From Betaproteobacteria bacterium (lineage in GTDB: Bacteria; Pseudomonadota; Gammaproteobacteria; Burkholderiales; Burkholderiaceae), in the NCBI GenBank assembly GCA_009921765.1, contig RFXC01000137.1, positions 1 to 11,681 of the forward strand: 11,681 nucleotides of DNA, in the 5' to 3' direction. Shown piece by piece: positions 6,284-11,681 of this stretch; within the stretch, counting starts at the first letter, position 1; the number at the start of each line of letters is the position of its first letter. Both the position numbers and the translations under genes were made by a program. The notes below the pieces were generated by a model. That model was not told the origin of the DNA, ran no database searches, and saw only the letters and a program-made list of their open reading frames with translations.

Positions 6284-6313
6284 ACGATACACCAGCCGCT
6301 GTACGATGCTCAA
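6284..6313 (-). promoter_or_regulatory. candidate sigma70 promoter for the lactonase operon
   Basis: On the minus strand, TTGAGC (6308-6313) and TATCGT (6284-6289) are 18 bases apart; each matches its consensus at 4 of 6 positions or better. The element would start transcription about 25-30 bases before the lactonase ATG. It lies in the divergent gap with the dehydrogenase gene, so a regulator here could control both directions. Confidence 0.35.
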
Positions 6314-6348
6314 ACTGCGAATCACATCCAGTTCAGGGAGACCTTGTG

Positions 6349-7149
6349 ATGAAAAAAGTGATGATCACCGGCGCCGCCGGGCTGATTGGGCGCATGCTGC
6401 GCGCGCGCTGGAGGAATCAGTGGGCGTTGGTCCTCGTCGATCGCGCCGAGATGGATCCGGCGGGGCCCCATGAAACCGTGGTGCGCTGCGACCTCTCCGA
6501 CCATGACGCCATGCAGCGCGCCATGCAGGGGGTCGATGCGGTGGTGCATCTGGGCGGCATTTCCACCGAAGCTTCCTGGGCAGACATTCGCGATTCCAAT
6601 ATCGAGGGCTGCTATCAGACCTTCGAGGCGGCGCGGCTTGCGGGCGTGCGCCGCATCGTGTTTGCGTCGTCAAACCACGCCATCGGCTTCTATCCGCGGA
6701 GCACCCCTCTCACCGGCGCCGAGCCGGTTCGGCCCGACACCCGTTATGGCGTATCCAAGGCGTTTGGCGAGGCGCTCGCGAGTTACTACGCCGACAAGTT
6801 CGGGCTCAGCGCGGTGTGCCTGCGAATCGGCACCGCGCGCTCGCCCGACGAGCCGGGCGAGTTGCGGCATCTCTCCACCTGGATCAGCCATCGGGATCTC
6901 GCACACCTGATCGAGCGCTCCATCGAAGCGGATGTGCATTTTGAAATCGTGTTTGGCGCCTCGAACAACCGGGAGGGATGGTGGCCTGACGACGCCCAGC
7001 GCCGGATCGGCTACCGTCCGCAGGACAGCGCAGACGACTGGCGCGGTCAGGTCACTGAACACGCGAACGACCGCGACCCCATCGCGCGCAGCCTGCAGGG
7101 CGGCATTTACTGCTCGTGGGAGAACACCCGGGGCGCCGCCCCGCGCTAA
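6349..7149 (+). CDS. uronate dehydrogenase-like NAD(P)-dependent SDR oxidoreductase
   Basis: A 266-residue extended-SDR (epimerase/dehydratase-type) protein. The dinucleotide site GAAGLIG lies at residues 8-14, with Asp31 at the end of strand 2, which favours NAD. Then come CDLSD, VVHLGGIS (residues 65-72), and RIVFASSNHAIGFYP with Ser107/Ser108. The catalytic pair is Tyr133/Lys137 in RYGVSKAFGEAL. The HLGGIS, ASSNHAIGFY and LRIGTA wording and the length are those of uronate dehydrogenase, which oxidises galacturonate or glucuronate to the aldarolactone. Start: GTG 6346 and ATG 6349 both follow AGGGAG; the ATG has the better 8-base spacing. A lactonase gene is divergent on the left and a TRAP transporter follows on the right, consistent with sugar-acid catabolism. 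Another aldehyde-sugar or polyol substrate is possible. Confidence 0.88.
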   Translation: MKKVMITGAAGLIGRMLRARWRNQWALVLVDRAEMDPAGPHETVVRCDLSDHDAMQRAMQGVDAVVHLGGISTEASWADIRDSNIEGCYQTFEAARLAGVRRIVFASSNHAIGFYPRSTPLTGAEPVRPDTRYGVSKAFGEALASYYADKFGLSAVCLRIGTARSPDEPGELRHLSTWISHRDLAHLIERSIEADVHFEIVFGASNNREGWWPDDAQRRIGYRPQDSADDWRGQVTEHANDRDPIARSLQGGIYCSWENTRGAAPR

Positions 7150-7163
7150 AGGATCGGGCGCGC

Positions 7164-7203
7164 GGGCGGCACGCGCGCCGCCCCGGGCCGACGGTTCTCG
7201 GCC
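7164..7203 (+). other. two tandem GC-rich hairpins between the dehydrogenase and dctP genes
   Basis: First hairpin: GGGCGGC, loop ACGCGC, GCCGCCC (7164-7183). Second: GGCCGA, loop CGGTTC, TCGGCC (7186-7203), followed by a short T-rich AGTCTTTC. An alternative pairing of GGCGCGC with GCGCGCC overlaps the first. They could attenuate or end the dehydrogenase transcript just before the dctP promoter candidate. The T-run is poor, so a strong intrinsic terminator is unlikely. Confidence 0.4.
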
Positions 7204-7216
7204 AGTCTTTCAGGCC

Positions 7217-7245
7217 TCGACCGCAGCGCCCCAAGCGGCTACACT
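7217..7245 (+). promoter_or_regulatory. candidate sigma70 promoter for dctPQM
   Basis: TCGACC (7217-7222) and TACACT (7240-7245) are separated by exactly 17 bases; each matches its consensus at 4 of 6 positions. The predicted leader before the dctP ATG is about 55 bases. Together with the hairpins just upstream, this suggests the transporter genes can be transcribed apart from the dehydrogenase gene. Confidence 0.45.
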
Positions 7246-7306
7246 CAAAGCGCGCCGTCGGGCGGGCCTGCCCCGGACACCTAAAAGAACACTTCAGGAG
7301 ACCAGC

Positions 7307-8299
7307 ATGCAACGTAGAGCCTTCGTCGGGGCGGCAAGCGCCGCTGCCGTTTCAAGCTTCGGAATCATCGGCCGCGCCCAGGCACAGGCCATCACGCTGA
7401 ACGGCGCCTCGCAGTTCAACGACGAGCACCCCTACACGATGGCGATGCAGCGCTTCGCCGACCTGATCAAAAAATATTACGACCAGCCGGTCAACTTCAC
7501 CCTCCACAAGAACAGCTCGCTGGGCCTGGAGAAGCAGTACGTCGAATACATGGCGGCCGGCAAGGCTGTGGATTTCGCGGTGGCCTCGCCCGCCCACATG
7601 TCCACCTTCTCGAAGGCTGCGCCCTTCATTGATGCGCCATTCCTGTTCCGCGACCTGCCCCACTGGAAAAAGGTGATCGATCAGGATCTGTTCAAGCCGA
7701 TCGCCGACGACATCGCCAAGCGGGCGGGCGTGATGCTGATCGGCTACGGCGGCGGCGGCGTGCGCAACATCTTCGCCAACAAGGCGGTGAGCAACCTGGC
7801 AGAAATGAAAGGGCTCAAGGTCCGTGTACAGGGCGCTCCCATCTGGAGCAAGACCTTCGCCGCGGCGGGCATGGCCCCCACCGTCATTGCCTACAACGAG
7901 GTCTACAACGCCATCCAGAACGGCGTGATCCAGGCGGGTGAAAATGAAGCCGCCGGGGTCGAGCAGATGAAGTTCTTCGAGGTGGCGCCGCAACTCAACA
8001 TGACGCAGCACGCCATCACCATCCGGCCGCTCTGCTTCTCGGTCAAGACCTTCCAGCGACTGCCCAAGGGCCTGCAGGACGCGGTCATGCGGGCCGGCAA
8101 GGAAGCAGGGCTTTACGGCGGCGAGCTCGAATCGGGTAGCGACGGCCAGCGCCTGGAAACACTGGAAAAAGCGGGCAAACTGAAGCGCGTCACATTCAAT
8201 GACCGTGCTGGCATGAAGAAGCTCGTCGATCCGGTCATGGCGGCCTACGCCAAGGAAATCGACGCACTCGCCGTCTACGAGAAAATCAACGCCGCATAA
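7307..8299 (+). CDS. dctP: TRAP transporter periplasmic solute-binding protein (DctP family)
   Basis: A 330-residue periplasmic binding protein that delivers an organic acid to the DctQM membrane unit. The N-terminus MQRRAFVGAASAAAV is a Tat-like signal (twin Arg, then Phe and a hydrophobic stretch), with cleavage likely after the AQA near residue 28. Family features are FADLIKKYY, LHKNSSLGLEKQYVEYMAAGKAVDFA, GLKVRVQGAPIW with the carboxylate-binding Arg173 (about 145 of the mature protein), and AYNEVYNAIQNGVIQAGENE. ATG start with AGGAG 6 bases upstream; an in-frame opening further upstream overlaps the dehydrogenase gene and is not used. First of three TRAP genes, 15 bp before dctQ. The ligand is probably a carboxylate such as a uronate or aldonate, judging by the adjacent dehydrogenase and lactonase. 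This is inference. Confidence 0.93.
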   Translation: MQRRAFVGAASAAAVSSFGIIGRAQAQAITLNGASQFNDEHPYTMAMQRFADLIKKYYDQPVNFTLHKNSSLGLEKQYVEYMAAGKAVDFAVASPAHMSTFSKAAPFIDAPFLFRDLPHWKKVIDQDLFKPIADDIAKRAGVMLIGYGGGGVRNIFANKAVSNLAEMKGLKVRVQGAPIWSKTFAAAGMAPTVIAYNEVYNAIQNGVIQAGENEAAGVEQMKFFEVAPQLNMTQHAITIRPLCFSVKTFQRLPKGLQDAVMRAGKEAGLYGGELESGSDGQRLETLEKAGKLKRVTFNDRAGMKKLVDPVMAAYAKEIDALAVYEKINAA

Positions 8300-8314
8300 G
8301 CCGGGCTGCCGCTC

Positions 8315-8836
8315 ATGACCGATGCTCCCCGGGCGGCACGCGGTGTCTGGCGTCGGGTCGCCGACGCCTGGTACCGCGTGCTCTGCGCTCTCATGGTCAC
8401 GGCGCTGGTGGTGCTGCTGGTGCCTGTATCCCTGCAAATCCTGTCCCGACACACCGAGCTGATCCCGAGCTACATCTGGACCGAGGAGCTCGCGCGGCTG
8501 ATGTTCATCTGGACCGTAATGATCGGCGCCATGGTGGGCATGCGCGAGCGCACGCATTTCGTGGTGGATGTCTGGCCAACGCTCTCCCCTCGTGCCAACG
8601 CGAGGGTGGAGCTGCTTTCAGGCGTCGGCATTCTGGTGTTCGCCGCAGTGTTTGTGTATGGCGGCTGGGAATTCACCGAGTTCGCCCTCTATCGCATCTC
8701 GGAGCTTGCAGAGCTCCCGCTCTGGACCATTCACATGGCGTGGCCGCTTCTGGGCCTCACCTGGCTGCTCTTCCAGGGCGAGCACATGATTGACATGCTG
8801 CGCGTTCTTCGATCGGCCGACACCGCCCGGAACTAA
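8315..8836 (+). CDS. dctQ: TRAP transporter small permease (DctQ family)
   Basis: A 173-residue four-helix membrane protein, the small subunit of the TRAP transporter. Hydrophobic segments lie near residues 22-43, 55-75, 96-117 and 136-154. The family signature around the second helix is clear: WTEELARLMFIWTVMIGAMVGMRERTHFVVD. A short basic N-terminus faces the cytoplasm. ATG start without a strong ribosome site, 15 bp after dctP, so translation may depend partly on coupling. dctM begins 3 bp after its stop. Length is normal for a separate, unfused DctQ. Confidence 0.93.
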   Translation: MTDAPRAARGVWRRVADAWYRVLCALMVTALVVLLVPVSLQILSRHTELIPSYIWTEELARLMFIWTVMIGAMVGMRERTHFVVDVWPTLSPRANARVELLSGVGILVFAAVFVYGGWEFTEFALYRISELAELPLWTIHMAWPLLGLTWLLFQGEHMIDMLRVLRSADTARN

Positions 8837-8839
8837 ACC

Positions 8840-10159
8840 ATGGGTCAGCTTCTGTTCTCGCCGGGGCAGGCAGCGGCGCTGCTTTTTGGCGTCTTTTTCC
8901 TGTTGCTCGCACTCCGAGTCCCGGTCGCGGTGGCGCTGGGCCTTGCCTGCCTGCCAATGCTCGCGCTCGAGCCACAGCTGTCGCTCATGCTGCTGGTGCA
9001 GGAAACCTTCAACGCCTACAACTCGTTCATCCTGCTGGCGGTGCCTTTTTTCCTGCTCACCGCCAACCTGATGAACATCGGCGGCATCACCGACCGATTG
9101 GTGCGACTCTCGCGCGCACTGGTGGGGCGCATGCCAGGCAGCCTTGCGCAGGTCAACGTGGTGCTGTCGATTTTCTTTGCCGGCATCTCCGGCTCTTCCA
9201 CGGCCGACGCAGCCAGCCAGGGCAAGATCTTCATCGAAGCGCAGGTGAAGGAAGGCTACGACATCAGCTTTTCGGTCGCGATCACCGCTGTATCGGCGGT
9301 GATGGCGGTCATCATTCCGCCTTCCATCCTGATGATCGTCTGGGGAGGCGTGCTCACCACCTCGATCGGCGCGCTGTTTCTGGCTGGCATCATCCCCGGC
9401 CTCCTGATCGGCCTGGTGCAGATGATCACCGTGCATGTCTACGCGGTTCGGCGCGGCTATCCCACCTACGCAGGCGCGAGTGGCGGCGAGATGCTGAGGG
9501 CATTCTGGGTCGCCGTTCCGGCGCTCATGACACCGGTCATCATCATCGGCGGAAAAATCTTCGGCTGGTTCACGGCAACCGAATCAGCTGCGGCGGCAGT
9601 CATCTACGCCGCGGTGCTGTCGGTCATCGTGTACCGAGAGATGAATCTCAAGGGCCTCTATAGCGCGCTCCTCGACACCGGCCGGTTGGCGGGCGTCACG
9701 CTGTTTTGCGTGGGTACCGCAAGCGCGTTTGGCTGGATCATGGCCTACTACCAGATCCCGCAGTCGCTCCTTGCCAACATCCTCAGCTGGGGCATGGGTC
9801 CGATCGGCGCGGGGCTTTTCATCGCCTTCGTGTTCCTGGTGGTGGGCTGTTTTCTGGATGCCATCCCCGCGATCATCATCGTGGGTGCCATCCTGCAGCC
9901 GCTCGCCAAGTCAGTGGGCATGGATCCGGTGCACTTCGCCATGATCGGCATTGTGTCGCTCGCATTTGGCCTGGTCACGCCGCCCTACGGCCTCTGCCTC
10001 ATGATTTCATGTGCCATCGTGAACGTACGCATGCGCGATGTGCTGAAGGACGTGACAATCATGCTGCTGCCAATGCTTGGCGTGCTGCTGCTGGTGATCA
10101 TCTGGCCGCAGGTATCGCTCTTCCTGCCTGGGCTGATTTCCCCCGATATGCTCAAGTAG
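8840..10159 (+). CDS. dctM: TRAP transporter large permease (DctM family)
   Basis: A 439-residue polytopic inner-membrane protein, the ion-coupled transport subunit of the TRAP system. Hydrophobic helices cover most of the length, as expected for this family. Landmarks are VPFFLLTANLMN near residues 70-80, the FFAGISGSSTADAAS loop near 112-126, YDISFSVAITAVSAV, and IIPPSILMIVWGG (a conserved PP re-entrant hairpin). The mirrored C-terminal copy includes FLDAIPAIIIVGAIL and LAFGLVTPPYGLCL. ATG start 3 bp after dctQ, with a GGA 8 bases upstream inside the dctQ end. It is the last gene of the TRAP unit. Its TAG stop lies within a hairpin shared with the convergent livF stop. Confidence 0.95.
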   Translation: MGQLLFSPGQAAALLFGVFFLLLALRVPVAVALGLACLPMLALEPQLSLMLLVQETFNAYNSFILLAVPFFLLTANLMNIGGITDRLVRLSRALVGRMPGSLAQVNVVLSIFFAGISGSSTADAASQGKIFIEAQVKEGYDISFSVAITAVSAVMAVIIPPSILMIVWGGVLTTSIGALFLAGIIPGLLIGLVQMITVHVYAVRRGYPTYAGASGGEMLRAFWVAVPALMTPVIIIGGKIFGWFTATESAAAAVIYAAVLSVIVYREMNLKGLYSALLDTGRLAGVTLFCVGTASAFGWIMAYYQIPQSLLANILSWGMGPIGAGLFIAFVFLVVGCFLDAIPAIIIVGAILQPLAKSVGMDPVHFAMIGIVSLAFGLVTPPYGLCLMISCAIVNVRMRDVLKDVTIMLLPMLGVLLLVIIWPQVSLFLPGLISPDMLK

Positions 10160-10172
10160 GCGCCGCGCCTAC
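10156..10172. terminator. symmetric hairpin spanning the convergent dctM and livF stop codons
   Basis: GTAGGCG (10156-10162), loop CCG, CGCCTAC (10166-10172) form a perfect 7-bp stem. The dctM TAG is in the left arm and the livF TAG, read on the minus strand, is in the right arm. It may act in both directions where the two operons collide. No T-run follows directly on either strand (a TATTTTTG lies about 10 bases downstream on the plus strand), so intrinsic termination is uncertain. Confidence 0.4.
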
Positions 10173-10876
10173 ACCATCAGGTATTTTTGCCGCACCTCGG
10201 GCTCGGCAGCGAGCTGCGCCGGCGTGCCCTGATAGGGGATTTCACCTTTCTCGATGATGTAGACCCGATCGGCGAGTTCGTTGGCAAAGCGCAGATTCTG
10301 CTCGCTGATGAGCACTGTCTGACCCGCCTGCTTCAATCGTTTGAGCTGCTTGAGAAGCGCATCGACCACGAGCGGGGCGAGCCCCTCGGATGGCTCATCG
10401 AGCAGGATGAGGTCGGGGTTGCCCATGAGTGTGCGGGCGATGGCAACCATGCGCTGCTGCCCGCCGGAGAGCGCGCTCGCCCGCCGATCCAAGAAATTTC
10501 GAACATCGGGGAACAGTTCGAGTACGGCGTCAATCGTCCAGTTCGAGGTGCCCGAGCGCGAGGCCATGCGCGCCGCCTCAAAGTTTTCAGCGACCGTGAG
10601 CGAAGTGAACAGCCTGCAGTCCTCGGCAATGAAACCCAGCCCTGCACGGCAGATTTCAAAAGGCTCGGCGCCTGCAAGATCCCGGCCGCGAAATTCGATC
10701 CGACCGCTGCGCGGCGGCACCAGCCCCATGATGGAGGAAAGCGTGGTGGTCTTCCCCGCTCCGTTGCGCCCGAGAAGCGCCACCACCTCGCCCTGCCCCA
10801 CCTCGAGATCGATCCCGAAAAGCACGCGGCTGTCACCATAAGCCGCGTGCAAGCCCTGCACGCTGAGGAGTGCCAT
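10169..10876 (-). CDS. livF: Liv-type ABC transporter ATP-binding protein (LivF family)
   Basis: A 235-residue ABC ATPase of the branched-chain amino acid/amide (HAAT) import family. Visible motifs are Walker A GRNGAGKTT (36-44), signature LSGGQQR (136-142), Walker B LILLDEP (156-162), and ISEQN at the H-loop position, where LivF proteins usually have VEQN. The C-terminal GEIPYQGTPAQLAAEPEVRQKYL is typical of LivF, as is the length. The Q-loop region reads IAEDCRLF instead of the usual PEGRxxF. I take the ATG at 10876. A TTG at 10906 overlaps the upstream stop as TTGA but would add a non-family N-terminus. It lies 26 bp behind the binding-protein gene and ends the operon. The permeases and LivG partner are not in the window. 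The ligand cannot be told. Confidence 0.92.
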   Translation of the reverse strand: MALLSVQGLHAAYGDSRVLFGIDLEVGQGEVVALLGRNGAGKTTTLSSIMGLVPPRSGRIEFRGRDLAGAEPFEICRAGLGFIAEDCRLFTSLTVAENFEAARMASRSGTSNWTIDAVLELFPDVRNFLDRRASALSGGQQRMVAIARTLMGNPDLILLDEPSEGLAPLVVDALLKQLKRLKQAGQTVLISEQNLRFANELADRVYIIEKGEIPYQGTPAQLAAEPEVRQKYLMV

Positions 10877-10902
10877 ATCAGCCGGCCTGCCGGCTGCGGC
10901 GA

Positions 10903-11681
10903 TCAACTGCCACGCGCGCGAAGCAGTTCAACACAGGGACGGGCCACCGACTCGGTATTGAAGGCCTTGACATCGCCCACGCCAATGCCATCGGGCAGCG
11001 ACGGGTCGCGTTTGACCGTTCCGACATAGAAGTTGTAGAGCGCCATGTTGTCGCAAGCGCGGACCGTGGTCATTCCGGTGGGGCCTTCGAAACTGACCGT
11101 GGACATGGCCTGCACCACCTTGTCGACATCGTCCGCGGTGCCCGCCTTGCGGATGGCCTCGGTGACCATCTTGCCCGCCACATAGCCCACGGTGGTGGGG
11201 CCGGTGGGATAGGACTTCATGCGCTTTTCGATTTCGGCTGCAAACGACTTCGACTTGGCAGAATCGAGCGCATAGAACGGATACCAGACCGTGCCTGCAG
11301 TGCGAGCAGGCAGTGAGTCTTTGACCGAGCTCATCTTGACCAGATCAAGGCCGTGGGTGAAAAACTCGACCTTGCCGCCTGCAAAAAGGCCAAAGTCGCG
11401 AGCCGCCTTGAGGAAGTTGATCAGGTCGGCGCCGAAGCCGCCGTTCACGATCATGTCCACCGGCCGTGCCTGGAGTGCGGTGACGTGCGCGGAGAAGTCG
11501 GTGGCGCCAAGCTTGGACCATTCCTGGCGGACCACGGCGATGTCCGGGCGCGCCACTTTGAGGGCCGCGATGAAGTCCTGGATGAAGTGCTGGCCGTATT
11601 CATAGTCGGGCGCGATGGTGGCGATCCGCTTGATGTCGGGGCGTCCCTTCAGGTATTCGGCGATGACGCTGCCGATCTCGA
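10903..11681 (-). CDS. Liv-type ABC transporter substrate-binding protein, N-terminus cut by the window edge
   Basis: The last 258 residues of a periplasmic type I binding protein (Peripla_BP_6, LivK-like). The frame runs off the right end; the codons before the GTG at 11556 read IKRIATIAPDYEYGQHF, a normal core strand of the family, so that GTG is internal. Other landmarks are DFSAHVTALQARPVDMIVNGGFGADLINFLKAARDFGL, then GTVWYPFYALDS, TTVGYVAGKMVTEAIRKAG, and the C-terminal SFEGPTGMTTVRACDNMALYNFYVG. The signal peptide and the first lobe lie outside. Such proteins bind branched-chain amino acids, amides, urea or aromatic acids; nothing here fixes the ligand. livF follows 26 bp downstream, so they are co-transcribed. 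Confidence 0.9.
   Translation of the reverse strand, partial: EIGSVIAEYLKGRPDIKRIATIAPDYEYGQHFIQDFIAALKVARPDIAVVRQEWSKLGATDFSAHVTALQARPVDMIVNGGFGADLINFLKAARDFGLFAGGKVEFFTHGLDLVKMSSVKDSLPARTAGTVWYPFYALDSAKSKSFAAEIEKRMKSYPTGPTTVGYVAGKMVTEAIRKAGTADDVDKVVQAMSTVSFEGPTGMTTVRACDNMALYNFYVGTVKRDPSLPDGIGVGDVKAFNTESVARPCVELLRARGS

Noticed and set aside
5234..6349. Long plus-strand open frame (371 codons) opposite the lactonase gene.
   Set aside because: A shadow of the SMP-30 gene, which has all its metal-site residues on the minus strand.
7352..8557. Minus-strand open frame of 401 codons opposite dctP and dctQ.
   Set aside because: His/Val/Asp-rich antisense composition with no domain; the plus strand encodes two clear TRAP subunits.
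8618..9436. Minus-strand open frame of 272 codons opposite dctQ and dctM.
   Set aside because: Rich in His, Gln, Asp and Arg, as expected from the reverse complement of membrane-protein codons; no family similarity.

Overview
The window is GC-rich (low-to-mid 60s percent by eye), densely coded DNA. The codon use, short leaders with plain GGAG-type ribosome sites, and the mix of TRAP and Liv-type transporters suggest a betaproteobacterium, probably Burkholderiales or Rhodocyclales. This is inference; no rRNA or other marker gene is present. I see no tRNA, insertion sequence, CRISPR array or phage gene.

Left end (1-2200): a possible C-terminal tail of a plus-strand gene runs in from the left. 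It faces a minus-strand [2Fe-2S] protein that looks like the first two domains of xanthine dehydrogenase small subunit XdhA without its FAD domain. Divergent from it is an HpxZ/AtzH-like protein of purine (oxalurate) catabolism, followed by a CorA metal channel. The first two genes look like remnants of, or an outpost from, a purine-degradation locus.

Middle (2200-6350): a plus-strand DoxX membrane protein converges on a minus-strand operon. In transcription order the operon is SMP-30 lactonase, isochorismatase-fold amidohydrolase (N-carbamoylsarcosine-amidase type), and two PuuE-like polysaccharide-deacetylase-fold hydrolases. The last deacetylase is damaged: its 3' end stops abruptly at the DoxX gene and reads on through the DoxX antisense strand, and its usual SHG metal-site His is Asn. 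The set suggests hydrolysis of a cyclic ureide or imide followed by hydrolysis of the resulting carbamoyl or half-amide product. The substrate cannot be read from sequence.

Right half (6349-10159, plus strand): a uronate-dehydrogenase-like SDR enzyme, then a full TRAP transporter (DctP, DctQ, DctM) with its own plausible promoter. The dehydrogenase and the divergent SMP-30 lactonase form the classic uronate to aldarolactone to aldarate pair, and the TRAP system is a likely importer for the acid.

Right end (10169-11681, minus strand): a Liv-type ABC ATPase and, upstream of it, a Liv-type periplasmic binding protein cut by the window edge. The dctM and livF stop codons lie 9 bp apart inside one short symmetric hairpin.

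Overall this is an accessory catabolic region for small organic acids and amides with two uptake systems. It carries signs of rearrangement at two places (about 100-180 and 2784-2797), where minus-strand enzymes lose their expected C-termini next to convergent plus-strand genes. No intergenic stretch exceeds 300 bases.
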